A stretch of 64,000 bases of DNA from Methylobacterium thuringiense. GTDB taxonomy: Bacteria > Pseudomonadota > Alphaproteobacteria > Rhizobiales > Beijerinckiaceae. Positions within the stretch are counted from its first letter, which is position 1; the number at the start of each line of letters is the position of its first letter. The position numbers and the translations under genes were made by a program. Below are positions 9,691-19,914 of the stretch, piece after piece. The stretch lies in the NCBI RefSeq assembly GCF_022179645.1, contig NZ_BPRA01000014.1, positions 124,001 to 188,000 of the forward strand, given 5' to 3'. The notes beneath the pieces were generated by a model. It was not told the origin of the DNA. It saw only the letters and a list, made by a program, of their open reading frames with translations, and made no database searches.

Positions 9691-9883
9691 GGGGTCTCGG
9701 GTTTCTTGGTCGGGTCTCGGGGCGACGCTGCTCGCCTTACCCTCCCGGAACGCGGGCCGGGAGCCCTGGGGTCCGGGCGCCTGGACGAAAGTCGGAGAAA
9801 GCCGATCCGTTGACGCCTCGCGCCGCGGATATGCTAGTGCCGCCGCTCGCTTTCTTCCTCCGGATCTCGCGGCGTCCCGGCCC

Positions 9884-12469
9884 ATGACCAGCACCCCCGA
9901 CCGCGCCATCGAGCGCTACAATGCCAAGGATGCCGAGCCGCGCTGGCAGCAGGCCTGGGACGCGGCGCGCCTGTTCGAGACGCAGAACGAGGATCCGCGC
10001 CCGAAATACTACGTGCTCGAGATGTTCCCCTACCCATCGGGGCGCATCCATGTCGGACATGTGCGCAACTACGCGATGGGCGACGTGGTGGCGCGCTACA
10101 AGCGGGCGCGCGGCTTCAACGTGCTGCACCCGATGGGCTGGGACGCCTTCGGCCTGCCGGCCGAGAACGCGGCGATGGAGCGGAAGGTCAACCCGCGCGA
10201 GTGGACCTATGCCAACATCGCCACGATGAAGAAGCAGCTGCAATCGATGGGCCTGTCCCTCGACTGGAGCCGCGAGATCGCCACCTGCGATCCCGACTAC
10301 TATCGCCACCAGCAGCGCCTGTTTCTCGACTTCCTCGAGAAAGGCCTCGTCACCCGCCGCACGGCGAAGGTGAACTGGGACCCGGTCGACCACACCGTGC
10401 TCGCCAACGAGCAGGTCATCGACGGTCGCGGCTGGCGCTCGGGCGCGCTGGTGGAGCAGCGCGAGCTGACCCAGTGGTTCTTTCGGATTTCCGACTTCGC
10501 CGAGGATCTGCTGAGCGCCCTCGACGGGCTCGACCGCTGGCCGGAGAAGGTCCGGGTCATGCAGAAGAACTGGATCGGCCGCTCGGAGGGGCTGGAGGTC
10601 CGGTTTTCGTTGTCGTCCGCCCCTGCGGGCGCGGCCGAGGCGGTGACGGTGTTCACGACCCGGCCCGACACGCTCTTCGGCGCGCGCTTCCTCGCCATCG
10701 CCGCCGACCATCCGCTGGCGGCGACACTCGCGGCGGATCGGCCCGACCTGCAGACCTTCATCGAGGAATGCCGACGGCTGGGCACGGCGCAGGCCGCGAT
10801 CGACACCGCCGAAAAGCTCGGTTTCGACACCGGGCTGACCGTGCGGCACCCGCTCGACCCGAGCTGGACCCTGCCGGTCTACATCGCGAATTTCGTGCTG
10901 ATGGAGTACGGCACCGGCGCGGTCTTCGGCTGCCCGGCGCACGACCAGCGCGACTTGGACTTCGCCAACAAGTACGGCCTCGGCAACACGCCGGTGGTCT
11001 GCCCCGAGGGGCAGGACCCTGCGACGTTCACGATCACCGACACCGCCTATGACGGCGACGGCCGGATGATCAACTCGGCGTTCCTCGACGGCATGACCAC
11101 CGACGCGGCTTTTTCCGCCGTCGCCACCCGCCTCGAAGCCGAGGGCGTGGCCGAGACAAAGATCCAGTTCCGGCTGCGCGACTGGGGCGTATCGCGCCAG
11201 CGCTACTGGGGCTGCCCGATCCCGATCATCCATTGCGACGCCTGCGGCCCGGTGCCAGTCCCCGTCGCCGACCTGCCGGTGAAGCTGCCGGACGCGGTCT
11301 CGTTCGATATCCCCGGCAACCCGCTGGAGCGCGACCACGCCTGGCGCAACGTGCCGTGCCCCAAATGCGGGGCGGCGGCGCGGCGCGAGACCGACACCAT
11401 GGACACCTTCGTCGACTCGTCCTGGTACTACGCCCGCTTCACCGCGCCCTGGCTGCAGGACGCGCCGACGGACCGGGGTGCGGTCGATCACTGGCTCGCC
11501 GTCGACCAATATATCGGCGGCGTCGAGCACGCGATCCTGCATCTGCTCTACTCGCGCTTCTTCATGCGGGCGATGCGCGAGACCGGCTGGTCCGGCGTCT
11601 CCGAGCCGTTTGCGGGGTTGTTCACGCAGGGGATGGTCGTCCACGAGACCTACAAGGACGCGGCCGGTGCCTGGGTGCCGCCGGCCGAGATCCGCCTCGA
11701 CAACGAGGGCGGCACGCGTCGCGCCTTCCACGTCGGCACTGGGGCCGAGATCGCCATCGGCCCCATCGAAAAGATGTCGAAGTCGAAGAAGAACGTCGTC
11801 GACCCCGACGACATCATCGCGAGCTACGGCGCCGACACCGCCCGCTGGTTCGTGCTCTCCGACTCGCCCCCCGAGCGCGACGTGATCTGGACCGAGGAGG
11901 GCGTGCAGGGCGCCGCGCGCTTCGTGCAGCGCATCTGGCGCCTCGTAAACCTCGCAGCCCACACCGACGGGCAGACGCAAGGCGCCGACGCCCCATTGCG
12001 CAAGGCAGCCCACAAGGCGCTGGCCGCGGTGGAGGAGGACGTCGAGCGGCTGCGCTTCAACCGCTGCGTCGCCCATGTCTACACCCTGGTCAACGCCCTC
12101 GACGAGGCTTTGCGCGCCGGCAGCACCCGCAAGGTGGCCGCCGAGGCTGCAGGAATCCTGGTGCAGCTGATCGCGCCGATGATGCCGCATCTCGCGGAAG
12201 AATGCTGGACCGCCCTCGGCCGCGATGGGCTCGTCGCCGACGCGCCCTGGCCTGCGGTCGAACGGGCGCTCTTGGTCGAGGACGAGATCACCCTGCCGGT
12301 GCAGATCAACGGCAAGAAGCGCGCGGACGTCACCGTCCCGAGCGGGGCCGACAAGGCGGCCGTCGAGGCCGCAGTGCTGGCCGACGAGGCGGTGCAGCGG
12401 GCCCTCGAAGGACGGTCTCCGAAGAAGGTGATCGTCGTGCCGGGGCGTATCGTGAACCTCGTGGTGTGA
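9884..12469 (+). CDS. leuS: Leucyl-tRNA synthetase
   Basis: The 861-residue class I synthetase charges tRNA-Leu. The HIGH-type motif is HVGH (56-59) within [15 protein letters not shown], the editing domain contains [12 protein letters not shown], and KMSKS appears as [10 protein letters not shown] near residue 630. The anticodon-binding region and the C-terminal extension are complete, so length is as expected. The start at 9884 gives [13 protein letters not shown], the standard beginning; there is a long open frame upstream without coding character. The lptE-type gene follows after 121 bases, an order conserved in alphaproteobacteria. Confidence 0.98.
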   Translation: MTSTPDRAIERYNAKDAEPRWQQAWDAARLFETQNEDPRPKYYVLEMFPYPSGRIHVGHVRNYAMGDVVARYKRARGFNVLHPMGWDAFGLPAENAAMERKVNPREWTYANIATMKKQLQSMGLSLDWSREIATCDPDYYRHQQRLFLDFLEKGLVTRRTAKVNWDPVDHTVLANEQVIDGRGWRSGALVEQRELTQWFFRISDFAEDLLSALDGLDRWPEKVRVMQKNWIGRSEGLEVRFSLSSAPAGAAEAVTVFTTRPDTLFGARFLAIAADHPLAATLAADRPDLQTFIEECRRLGTAQAAIDTAEKLGFDTGLTVRHPLDPSWTLPVYIANFVLMEYGTGAVFGCPAHDQRDLDFANKYGLGNTPVVCPEGQDPATFTITDTAYDGDGRMINSAFLDGMTTDAAFSAVATRLEAEGVAETKIQFRLRDWGVSRQRYWGCPIPIIHCDACGPVPVPVADLPVKLPDAVSFDIPGNPLERDHAWRNVPCPKCGAAARRETDTMDTFVDSSWYYARFTAPWLQDAPTDRGAVDHWLAVDQYIGGVEHAILHLLYSRFFMRAMRETGWSGVSEPFAGLFTQGMVVHETYKDAAGAWVPPAEIRLDNEGGTRRAFHVGTGAEIAIGPIEKMSKSKKNVVDPDDIIASYGADTARWFVLSDSPPERDVIWTEEGVQGAARFVQRIWRLVNLAAHTDGQTQGADAPLRKAAHKALAAVEEDVERLRFNRCVAHVYTLVNALDEALRAGSTRKVAAEAAGILVQLIAPMMPHLAEECWTALGRDGLVADAPWPAVERALLVEDEITLPVQINGKKRADVTVPSGADKAAVEAAVLADEAVQRALEGRSPKKVIVVPGRIVNLVV

Positions 12470-12590
12470 AGCCGCGGCTTCACCCCACTCTCGCCGCAGA
12501 CGAAGCGTAAACCCCGTCATGGCAGGCTGATGACCGGACGCGGCGCTTGCCGTACAAGCTTGAGCATACGAGTCGGGGCGACCACGGACG

Positions 12591-13154
12591 ATGATGCGGT
12601 TCGGGACACGAGAGGCGGCTTCCCGCACGATGCGGCTCGCCCTGGCGGCCAGCCTCGCGCTGAGCGTCTCGGCCTGTTTCCGACCGCTCTACGGGCCCAC
12701 GGCCTCGGGCGAATCGATGCAGGTGGCGCTCGCCTCGGTGCAGATCGACGACGTCATCATGGCGCAGGATCAGGATCGCCTCGGGCATTATCTGCGCAGC
12801 GAGTTGATCTTCGGCCTCGACGGGTCGGGCCAGAACGCGACGCCGAAACGCTATCGGCTGAAGTTGCGCGGCAGCGAGTCGGTGACGACGCCGATCGTCT
12901 CCTCGACCACGGCGCGCGCTGAAGCCGGCACCATCATCGGAACCATCAACTTCTCGCTGGAAAACCTCGACGGCACCAAGGTCGTCACCGAGGGCGTCGC
13001 CACCTCGACCGCGACCTACGATCGCTCGATCCAGCGCTTCGCCAGCTTGCGCGCGGCACGCGACGCCGAAATCCGGCTCGCCAAGGTGCTGGCCGACCAG
13101 ATCAAGACCCGCATCGCCTCCGTGCTGGCGGTGATCAAGCCTTCGGGCTCTTAA
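12591..13154 (+). CDS. lptE: LPS-assembly lipoprotein LptE-like
   Basis: The 187-residue protein has a lipoprotein signal (LALAASLALSVSACFRPLYG, Cys about 29) and a small alpha/beta body typical of the alphaproteobacterial LptE group, which plugs the LptD barrel for LPS insertion. FRPLYGP directly after the lipidated Cys is a hallmark of that group. Its position right after leuS supports the name. In many relatives holA follows, but here the next gene is UPF0178. Two ATGs are adjacent at 12591 and 12594; either serves. Homology is remote in this family, so the name is less certain than the lipoprotein call. Confidence 0.8.
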   Translation: MMRFGTREAASRTMRLALAASLALSVSACFRPLYGPTASGESMQVALASVQIDDVIMAQDQDRLGHYLRSELIFGLDGSGQNATPKRYRLKLRGSESVTTPIVSSTTARAEAGTIIGTINFSLENLDGTKVVTEGVATSTATYDRSIQRFASLRAARDAEIRLAKVLADQIKTRIASVLAVIKPSGS

Positions 13155-13285
13155 GTTCTTTCGAAGCGTTACGCATCACCGCTCCGACCGACGCATGTCG
13201 GCAAGCGCGACTGCGCGCCGCCGCTGATGAGGCGGACGGTCGTCGAGGCGCTAGCCGCGACGACCACTGAGGAAAAAGGCGTCCC

Positions 13286-13753
13286 ATGCCCGACGCGATC
13301 ACGATCTACGTCGACGCAGATGCCTGTCCGGTGAAGGACGAGACATTTCGCGTGGCGGCGCGGTACGGGCTCCACGTCATCGTCGTCGCCAACAGTTTCA
13401 TGAACCTGCCGCGCGAGCCCTGGATCGAGCGCGTCGTCGTGAGCGACGGTTTCGACGCTGCCGACGACTGGATCGCCGAACGGGCCGACGCGGCCTCCGT
13501 CGTCATCACCAACGACGTGCCGCTGGCGAGCCGTTGCGTGAAGGCGGGCGCCGTCGCCATCGCACCGAACGGCAAGGCCTTCACGGACTCGTCCGTCGGC
13601 ATGGCGCTGGCGACCCGTAACCTGATGCAGGACCTACGCGAGGCCGGTGCGATCACGGGCGGCCCGAAGCCTTTCTCTCCGAAGGACCGCTCGGCCTTCC
13701 TCGGAGCGCTCGATCGGGCGATCGTCAGGCTGCGACGCGAGCGGGGACTATGA
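13286..13753 (+). CDS. UPF0178 (YaiI/YqxD) family protein
   Basis: The 155-residue protein shows the family pattern: [12 protein letters not shown] at the N-terminus, [26 protein letters not shown] and a basic C-terminus. These acidic clusters resemble a PIN-like nuclease fold, but no biochemical role is established, so it should be recorded as a conserved protein of unknown function. Length is standard. It has no obvious operon partner; lptE ends 131 bases upstream. Confidence 0.93.
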   Translation: MPDAITIYVDADACPVKDETFRVAARYGLHVIVVANSFMNLPREPWIERVVVSDGFDAADDWIAERADAASVVITNDVPLASRCVKAGAVAIAPNGKAFTDSSVGMALATRNLMQDLREAGAITGGPKPFSPKDRSAFLGALDRAIVRLRRERGL

Positions 13754-13844
13754 CATCGCGTTAGGACGGCCGGCGTTCGGGATCTGCGGAAGGCTTGATG
13801 GCGGCGCCGTGATCGCTTCCGTCTGCACGGGATCGACGCCTGCC

Positions 13845-15473
13845 TCAGCCCCGGTTCGCACCTTGCCGGTCGGAAGCCGGTGCGTCCTTCGGCATGACGA
13901 AGATCTGGCCCGGATAGATCAGGTTCGGGTCTCGGATCTGGTTGCGGTTGGCATCGTAGATCACGGTGTAGCGCTTGCCGTCGCCGTAGCTGCGCCGGCT
14001 GATCTGCCACAGGTTGTCGCCGCGGGTGATCTTTGCCGTGTCGATCTCCGGCACGAACACCGTGGCCGGCGGATCGCCCGGCGTGGGCGCGACGGCCGCC
14101 GCCATGTCCGGTCTCTGCGGCTGTGTCGGCAGTTGCTTGGCAGGAGGCGGTGATGCGCCGAGCGGGCTCTGCCTGGGGGCCGAGGTCCCGGCTCCCGGCA
14201 GCTTCGGCGACACCGCTTCCGCCGTGCGCTTGTCCGTCTCCGCCGAGAGCATCGCGGCGTTCGATCCCGCCACGCCAGCGGCCGCGTGCGGTTCCGCCGA
14301 GGAGGGAGGGGATGCAGCCGATTCGGGGGAACGCGCCGGCTGGGTCTCGGGCTTCGTCGGCGTGCTCGACGCCTCCTTCGAAGCCGTCCTGACCGGGTGC
14401 CTTGCCGCCTCCTTGGCGGCGAGCTGGCTTGGGAAGGTGAAGCCGACCTGCGCGCGCTGGCCGACCTTGCCGGACGTGTCGTCGACCTGATCGATGCGGA
14501 TCTGGTAGCCGCCGGGCTTCACGCCGCGACCGATGGTGAAGGCTATACGACCGTCGGCGCCTGAGCGCCCAGACGCGACGAGCGTGTCGTTGAGGTAGAG
14601 GCGCAAGGAGGTCCAGGCTGCCCCCTGCCCCGAAACGAACAGCCGCCCGCCATCCTGCGCATCGACGCTGACGATCTTGACCGGTGTGGATTCGGCCATG
14701 GGGGCGGCAGGTTTGCCCCCTGCCGCCGACAGGGCCGCCTCGCGTCGCGGCGGCGTCCCGCCGGCTGGGGCAGGTTTGCCGGGATCCTTGCCCTGTTCGC
14801 TCCCCGCATCCCTGGCCGCCTCGGCCGACTTCGGCACGGCAGGGCTCGGCATCGAAAGAACGCGAGTCGGCTTGTCGGGCTCGCTAACGGCGACGAGGGG
14901 CTGCGCTTTCCTGTCCCTGTCGATCACTACCACGGCGCTCGCCCGGCCCTCCGTGGTCTTGCCGTCGGGGGTGGTGCTGCGAAGGGTCAGCTCGCTGTTG
15001 CCGGGGGGCAGAGTCAGGCTGTCGATGGCGAACTGGCCGGACTCGTCGGCCGTGGCGCGGGCGACCGTCTTGTTGTCGCGCAGCAGCTCCACCGACGCCT
15101 TCGGCGCACCGCGGCCCGCGAGTACCGCATCGCCGGAAGGCTCGACGCGAAGGATATCGAGGCTGGGCGTCCTCGCTTCATCCGCCCGCCCCGTTTCCGC
15201 TTGCAGCACGCCTCCGGGACCGGCAAGAGGCTTCTTGTTTGGTTCGATGGCGGCTTGGTCACCGGTGTTCGGGCGGGGCTTTTCCGCGTTCGCTTCGGAG
15301 CCCGCCTTGCCCTGCGGCAGGTCGGCGGCCGGCCGCGAGGTCTCACCGGTGACGGCGGAGCCCCGGACGCGTTTCAGGAGGTCTCCGGTGCCGAAGAGCG
15401 CCGCCACCACGGCCAGCCCGACCGCCGCGCCGATGCCGGCCAGCGCCAGGCCCCGTCCCAAACCCGCCGTCAT
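13845..15473 (-). CDS. LysM-domain protein with N-terminal membrane anchor
   Basis: The 542-residue protein begins with one membrane segment (LALAGIGAAVGLAVVAALFG) and continues through about 450 residues of mostly disordered, Pro/Ala/Lys-rich sequence with two short Ig-like stretches (PPGNSELTLRST, and ISVDAQDG-type). The C-terminal LysM domain (about 478-530) reads ITRGDNLWQISRRSYGDG and IYPGQIFVMP, which binds peptidoglycan. The architecture matches YgaU-like LysM proteins of Hyphomicrobiales. Start 15473 is set by GAGGAG nine bases upstream. Exact role in envelope maintenance is unknown. Confidence 0.88.
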   Translation of the reverse strand: MTAGLGRGLALAGIGAAVGLAVVAALFGTGDLLKRVRGSAVTGETSRPAADLPQGKAGSEANAEKPRPNTGDQAAIEPNKKPLAGPGGVLQAETGRADEARTPSLDILRVEPSGDAVLAGRGAPKASVELLRDNKTVARATADESGQFAIDSLTLPPGNSELTLRSTTPDGKTTEGRASAVVVIDRDRKAQPLVAVSEPDKPTRVLSMPSPAVPKSAEAARDAGSEQGKDPGKPAPAGGTPPRREAALSAAGGKPAAPMAESTPVKIVSVDAQDGGRLFVSGQGAAWTSLRLYLNDTLVASGRSGADGRIAFTIGRGVKPGGYQIRIDQVDDTSGKVGQRAQVGFTFPSQLAAKEAARHPVRTASKEASSTPTKPETQPARSPESAASPPSSAEPHAAAGVAGSNAAMLSAETDKRTAEAVSPKLPGAGTSAPRQSPLGASPPPAKQLPTQPQRPDMAAAVAPTPGDPPATVFVPEIDTAKITRGDNLWQISRRSYGDGKRYTVIYDANRNQIRDPNLIYPGQIFVMPKDAPASDRQGANRG

Positions 15474-15800
15474 GGCGTCGTACTCCTCAACGTCCGGCCG
15501 AAGCGATGCCGCGCCCCCTCGCGGGCTTGTCGACAACCCGTCTAGATCTCATGACATATCACTGAACATGACGGGAACACCAAGGCGCAGCTGCGGCCCG
15601 GGCGGCGAATACCGAGTGTAGGACCGGGCCATCCCGGTTCTTCGCCGGCTCGAGCAGGCTGCGAAAAAGTGGCAACGGGCTTTCGCGCGAAGCCTGCTCT
15701 CAACTTTTGAATCGATCACGCTGCGTTTTGATCGATTCGATCAAAACGCAGCGTGATCTAGGATTTGCGAATGTCGCGTAACGCGGGGGGAGGCGGGATC
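15474..15800. other. Intergenic with large perfect palindrome
   Basis: Divergent promoter region between the LysM gene and the LOG-type gene. Apart from the inverted repeat at 15714-15758, annotated separately, nothing is recognisable. Confidence 0.5.
15714..15758. repeat. 21-bp perfect inverted repeat
   Basis: Two 21-base arms, beginning GATCACGCTGCG and ending CGCAGCGTGATC, flank the three bases ATT. It lies 42 bases upstream of the GTG start at 15801. It lacks a following T-run, so it is not a standard terminator; it may be an operator or a REP-like genomic repeat. Confidence 0.9.
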
Positions 15801-16400
15801 GTGCACCTGAGTTCGGTTTGCGTCTATTGCGGGTCAGGCTTCGGCGGCGATCCGGCGTTCAAGGAAGCCGCAGTGACGGTCGGTCGAGGGCTGGCCAAGG
15901 CCGGCATCGGACTCGTCTACGGTGGTGGCAATGTCGGGCTGATGGGCACCGTGGCCCATGCCGCCCTGCAGTCCGGCGGCCACGTCACCGGCATCATCCC
16001 GGACTTCCTGAAATCGCGCGAGCGCATGCTCGACGAGATCCAGGAGACGGTGGTCGTCGGTGATATGCACACACGCAAGAAGCTGATGTTCGATCGCGCC
16101 GACGCCTTCGTGGCGATGCCCGGCGGCATCGGGACGCTCGAAGAACTCATCGAGCAGATGACCTGGGCCCAGCTCGGCCAGCACGCCAAGCCGATCCTGC
16201 TGCTCTCGATCAACGGTTTCTGGGACCCGCTGCTGACGCTGCTCGACCACATGCGCGGCCACGGTTTCCTGCGGCCTGGGCTCGACCCGGCCTTCCTCGT
16301 CGCGACCGATGCGGCGGACGTGGTGGGGATGCTGCAGGATGCGGCGGCGCGGCGGGAGCCCTCCCCCGAGGGAGAGAACTTGGTCAAGGAGCGGATGTAG
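15801..16400 (+). CDS. LOG family cytokinin riboside 5'-monophosphate phosphoribohydrolase-like
   Basis: The 199-residue protein is a Rossmann-fold nucleotide phosphoribohydrolase. GGGNVGLMG and MPGGIGTLEELIEQMTW are the two signatures of the LOG/TIGR00730 group; the latter holds the catalytic Glu. In plants and plant-associated bacteria such enzymes release active cytokinin; in others they cleave purine nucleotides. The GTG at 15801 is preferred because GGGGGGAGG precedes it by seven bases and it gives the usual start LSSVCVYCGSG; an ATG at 15771 in frame has no such site. Confidence 0.92.
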   Translation: MHLSSVCVYCGSGFGGDPAFKEAAVTVGRGLAKAGIGLVYGGGNVGLMGTVAHAALQSGGHVTGIIPDFLKSRERMLDEIQETVVVGDMHTRKKLMFDRADAFVAMPGGIGTLEELIEQMTWAQLGQHAKPILLLSINGFWDPLLTLLDHMRGHGFLRPGLDPAFLVATDAADVVGMLQDAAARREPSPEGENLVKERM

Positions 16401-16443
16401 GGGGAGCCGGGCGCCCCGGATATCTTCGAGGCGCCCGCGTCGT

Positions 16444-16764
16444 TCAGAAAAAGTCGCGCCGGCCACGGCCGTAGTGACCGCCTCCGAAGCCGCGGCCCCG
16501 GCCGTAGCCGAACCCATCGTGGTGGTGATGATGGCCGCCGAAGCGCCGGCCGTAGCCGTATCCACCACCGCCGCCATAGCCACGGTAACCACGACCGCGG
16601 CCATACCCGCCGCCACCGTAGCCGCCGTAACCGTACTGAACCGACTCGATCAGGCTGCCTGCGTCCGATGTGGCCGTCACGCCGATCGGCGCGGCCGATG
16701 CGGGAGCTGCCAGCACCAGTCCGGCTGCGACGACACCGGCCGCGAACGTCATGGATTTGATCAA
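16444..16764 (-). CDS. Small exported Gly/Tyr/Arg-rich protein
   Basis: The 106-residue protein has a signal peptide (AAGVVAAGLVLAAPASA-A) and then a low-complexity tail of GGYG, YGRGRG and a HHHHH run. Such tails are common in exported proteins of Methylobacterium and I infer a periplasmic or surface location; histidines could bind metal. The start is probably TTG at 16764: GAGGAGA lies six bases before it, whereas the first ATG (four codons later) is 18 bases from that site. Function is unknown. Confidence 0.75.
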   Translation of the reverse strand: MIKSMTFAAGVVAAGLVLAAPASAAPIGVTATSDAGSLIESVQYGYGGYGGGGYGRGRGYRGYGGGGGYGYGRRFGGHHHHHDGFGYGRGRGFGGGHYGRGRRDFF

Positions 16765-16855
16765 AGGACTTCTCCTCGGGCGCGCCGCGGAAAGCCCCGG
16801 CGCGAAGTCGGGGCTAGCAGGAGCAACCTGAACGCCGGCCGTTGCCGCCTCGCGG

Positions 16856-18238
16856 CTACGTGATCACGCTCCAAGTGGTCGTCCCGTCCTTGTTGTCCTT
16901 CACCGCGACGCCCATCGCGGCCAAGGCATCCCGCACCCGGTCGGACGCCGCCCAATCCCTGGCGGCACGGGCGGCCCGGCGGTCTTCGATCAGCGCCTCG
17001 ACGGCGGCGACGTCGATCCCGGCGGCCTGGACGCTCGCCTCGGCACGCCCGCTCCGGGTCTGCCCGAGCAAGCCCAGCAGACCCGCGCCGGCCTTGAGCC
17101 GTGCGGGCTCGTCCAGCCGGTGCAGCTCGGCCAGCGCCGCAGCCGTGTTGAGGTCGTCGAGGAGCGGTCCCAGCACCGCGGGCGGCACGTCATGCGCCGG
17201 CGAAACATCGCCGACGAGGCCGTACCAGCGCTCCAGCGTCCGGTTCGCCTCCTCGAGCCCACGCAGCGTCCAATCGATCGGCTGGCGATAATGCGTCTTC
17301 AGCATCGCCAGCCGCACGACCTCACCCGGCCAGTCGGCCAGGACCTCGCGGATGGTGATGAAGTTGCCGAGGGACTTCGACATCTTCTCTCCCTCCACCT
17401 GGAGAAAGCCGTTGTGCAGCCAGACATTGGCCATCACGTCGGTGCCGAAGCAGCAGCGCGATTGCGCCACCTCGTTCTCGTGATGCGGAAAGATCAGGTC
17501 GATGCCGCCGGCATGGATGTCGAAAGTCTTGCCGAGATGCTTCCACGACATCGCGGAGCACTCGATGTGCCAGCCGGGACGGCCCGGTGCAGCAATGCCC
17601 GAGGGTGAGGGCCAGGACGGCTCGCCCGGCTTCGAGGGCTTCCACAGCACGAAGTCGAGGGGCGAGCGCTTGTAGGGCGCGACCTCGACGCGGGCTCCCG
17701 CCTCCATCTCGTCAAGGGGCCGCCGCGAGAGGCCGCCGTAATCCGGCATCGAGGGCACGTCGAACAGCACGTGGTCGGCGGCGACGTAGGCGTGACCGGC
17801 CGCGACCAGCCCCTCGATCAGCGTGACCATCTCGACGATGTGGTCGGTGGCGCGGGGCTCGATGAAGCGCGGGCGCTCGCCCGCGACGTTCACGTCGTCG
17901 GGCATCAGCACGCCCAGATCGCGCACGTCCGCGTGAAAGGCCGCGAGCGTCTCGTCGGTCAGCTCGCGGATGGTGATGCCGCGGAGCGCCGCGCGGGCGT
18001 TGATCTTGTCGTCCACGTCCGTGACGTTGCGGGCGTAGGTGACGTGGGCGTCGCCGTAGAGGTGGCGTAGCAGCCGAAACAACAGGTCGAAGACGATGAT
18101 CGGCCGCGCGTTGCCAATATGGGCCGCGTCGTAGACCGTGGGGCCGCAGGCATAGACGCGCACATGCGTCGGATCGATCGGCGTGAACGCCGCCTTCTCG
18201 CGCGTCAGCGTGTTGTAGAGCCGCAACGTCGGCGTCAT
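16856..18238 (-). CDS. cysS: Cysteinyl-tRNA synthetase
   Basis: The 460-residue class I synthetase charges tRNA-Cys. N-terminal [18 protein letters not shown] holds the zinc Cys and the HIGH-type motif, [13 protein letters not shown] follows, GWHIECSAM carries further zinc ligands, and KMSKS appears as [10 protein letters not shown] near 288. The DALR-type C-terminal region is complete. It is monocistronic, with a 318-base gap upstream. Confidence 0.98.
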   Translation of the reverse strand: MTPTLRLYNTLTREKAAFTPIDPTHVRVYACGPTVYDAAHIGNARPIIVFDLLFRLLRHLYGDAHVTYARNVTDVDDKINARAALRGITIRELTDETLAAFHADVRDLGVLMPDDVNVAGERPRFIEPRATDHIVEMVTLIEGLVAAGHAYVAADHVLFDVPSMPDYGGLSRRPLDEMEAGARVEVAPYKRSPLDFVLWKPSKPGEPSWPSPSGIAAPGRPGWHIECSAMSWKHLGKTFDIHAGGIDLIFPHHENEVAQSRCCFGTDVMANVWLHNGFLQVEGEKMSKSLGNFITIREVLADWPGEVVRLAMLKTHYRQPIDWTLRGLEEANRTLERWYGLVGDVSPAHDVPPAVLGPLLDDLNTAAALAELHRLDEPARLKAGAGLLGLLGQTRSGRAEASVQAAGIDVAAVEALIEDRRAARAARDWAASDRVRDALAAMGVAVKDNKDGTTTWSVIT

Positions 18239-18556
18239 CAGAGTCCATCCCGCTCGGAGCCGCCCGTCCCGCGCCGCCTGCGCCGGTCCTGGCCCCTATC
18301 CCGTTGTGCCGTGGCCGCTTTCGCGAGGAACCTCACCCGGCCCCGCCGCCCCTGCCACCGTCCCGCCCCATTGCCCGACGGCGCTGTGGCGCATGGGCGA
18401 CGGTCGCGGCCGCCTGCATCCGCTACCCCAAAACGGTGATCGATTCGAGAACGACCCCGCCGATCGCTCGACGACGAGCTGTTGCGGCAAGGGTTTGTTT
18501 ACCGAGCCGTTCGAACACTCCGCAATCGCGCGAAACCGATTCACGAGGTCCCGACC
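18239..18556. other. Intergenic, divergent promoter region
   Basis: About 320 bases between cysS and the small exported protein gene. No supported gene, repeat or clear promoter was seen. Confidence 0.5.
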
Positions 18557-18883
18557 ATGCGCCTTCAGGCCGCCGCCGTCTTCGCTCTCGCCCTGGTCTC
18601 CGCCGCCGCGACCCAGGCCACCGCCGCCGAGACCGCTGCCGTCCCGCATGTCGAAAAGGCCTTCCTGATCCCGGCCAACGAGGGCTACGGCACCGGCGAG
18701 TGCCTCACCGGCGGCAACAGCGAATGCGGTCAGGTCGTCGCCAACGCCTGGTGCGAGTCGCAAGGGTTCGCCTCCGCCACCTCCTACGGCGTCGCCGCTC
18801 AGGACGAATACACCGGCGCCATCGACATCACCCCCGTCCGCAAGGCCGCCGAGCGCCCGATCCGCATCACCTGCCAGGATTGA
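18557..18883 (+). CDS. Small exported protein with four cysteines, unknown function
   Basis: The 108-residue protein starts with a signal peptide (MRLQAAAVFALALVSAAATQ, cleavage near TAA-E). The mature part has four Cys in GTGECLTGGNSECG, ANAWCESQG and RITCQD, suggesting two disulfides in the periplasm, and FASATSYGVAAQDEYTGA. I have no family name with confidence. Start ATG 18557 has GAGG nine bases upstream. It is alone on its strand before the antitoxin gene. Confidence 0.8.
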   Translation: MRLQAAAVFALALVSAAATQATAAETAAVPHVEKAFLIPANEGYGTGECLTGGNSECGQVVANAWCESQGFASATSYGVAAQDEYTGAIDITPVRKAAERPIRITCQD

Positions 18884-18934
18884 TTTTTTTGGGGTTGTTC
18901 GGCTTCCGGCTGACGTTCGGTGTCTAGGATTGTA

Positions 18935-18965
18935 GTATCGGCCTCTCGACTTTGGGGGCCGATAC
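18935..18965 (+). promoter_or_regulatory. Candidate operator of the solitary antitoxin
   Basis: The 9-base arms GTATCGGCC and GGCCGATAC are separated by 13 bases and end one base before the antitoxin ATG. Phd/YefM proteins repress their own promoters by binding such dyads, so autoregulation is a reasonable inference. Confidence 0.55.
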
Positions 18966-18966
18966 C

Positions 18967-19221
18967 ATGAAGCGCATCGGCATCATGGCCTTTCGCGAAG
19001 CCCTCGACATCCATCTCGATCGCGTCGAGACTGAGGGCAGCGAGTTGGTGATCACCCGCCGCGGATGCCCCGATCTCGTGATCCTGCCGCGATCCGAGCT
19101 CGAAGGCCTCAAAACGACTCGACGGATTCTCGAATCGCCGGTGGACGCGGAGCGCCTCCGAAGGTCGATCGCGGAGCTCGATGCTGGTCTTGGCCAGCAG
19201 CATGACGTCATCGAGCCTTGA
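18967..19221 (+). CDS. Phd/YefM-family antitoxin, no toxin gene adjacent
   Basis: The 84-residue protein has the Phd/YefM N-terminal DNA-binding fold: FREALDIHLDRVETEGSELVITRRG then PDLVILPRSELEGLK, the family's beta-hairpin and helix, followed by a polar C-terminal tail (SPVDAERLRRSIAEL) that in paired systems blocks a RelE/YoeB or Doc toxin. The next gene, 19232-19762, is a CreA on the opposite strand, and no toxin frame is seen. It may be an orphan regulator or a remnant of a lost pair. The ATG at 18967 follows GGGGG. Confidence 0.8.
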   Translation: MKRIGIMAFREALDIHLDRVETEGSELVITRRGCPDLVILPRSELEGLKTTRRILESPVDAERLRRSIAELDAGLGQQHDVIEP

Positions 19222-19231
19222 GTCGGAAGAA

Positions 19232-19762
19232 TCACCCCTTCGCGAAGTCCCCGCACTTCTGCGAGGCTTCCGTGCCCCACGGCATCAGCGGCACGGCGGA
19301 AGTCGAGTTCTTCGGTGAGCCCTGCACCACGCGGTCCGAATAGACCATGTAGATCAGCGTGTTGCGCTTCGCGTCGCAGCCGCGCACGATCTGCATGGAC
19401 TTGAAGATCAGCGAGCGGCGCTCGCTGAACACCACCTCGCCCTGCTTGAACTTCTCCTTGAACACCACCGGCCCGGTCTGTCGGCAGGCGAGCGAGATGT
19501 CGGAGACGTCCTCGGCCAGCCCGAGGGTGCCCTTGATGCCGCCCTTCTCGGGCTGGGTGTACCAGCAGGCGACGCCGCTCACGGCAGGGTCGTCGATGCC
19601 GTAGACCACGAGCTTGTCGTTCGGCGTCAGCGGCCGCCAGACCGTGGACTTGTCGAAGATCCGGTCGGGATCCTCCGCCCGCGCCGGCACCGTCGCGCCA
19701 GCCAGCACCATCGCCCCAAGCAAGGCCATCCCGCACCGCATGGTGCCCGTTCGCCACATCAT
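19232..19762 (-). CDS. creA: CreA family protein
   Basis: The 176-residue exported protein matches the CreA family: signal peptide (MRCGMALLGAMVLAGATV), then DPDRIFDKSTVWRPLTPNDK, CWYTQPEKGGIKGTLGLAED, DISLACRQTGPVVFK and YMVYSDRVVQGSPKNS. The family is conserved but has no established function. The ATG at 19762 is preferred because GGAGGGG lies nine bases upstream; a TTG six codons earlier would bury that site within the gene. It converges with the antitoxin gene. Confidence 0.9.
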   Translation of the reverse strand: MMWRTGTMRCGMALLGAMVLAGATVPARAEDPDRIFDKSTVWRPLTPNDKLVVYGIDDPAVSGVACWYTQPEKGGIKGTLGLAEDVSDISLACRQTGPVVFKEKFKQGEVVFSERRSLIFKSMQIVRGCDAKRNTLIYMVYSDRVVQGSPKNSTSAVPLMPWGTEASQKCGDFAKG

Positions 19763-19914
19763 CGCACCATTCCCCTCCAAACTCGGCCGTGAGGATGTGG
19801 TGTGTCTGTCGCCGCCGCGCGAGGGGGGCTATCCTGTCTGGCAGTCGACACGGTCGCGCCCCGATTCACACGAGCCGGACATCGCCCTCCCGTGACACGC
19901 ATCGCGTTTTTCCC

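Noticed and set aside
9737-12628. Open frame of 963 codons antisense to leuS
   Set aside because: Composition is Arg/Gly/Val/His-rich without motifs; leuS on the other strand explains it.
15714-15758. Rho-independent terminator
   Set aside because: The palindrome is followed by TAGGATTTG with no T-run and both neighbouring genes point away from it.
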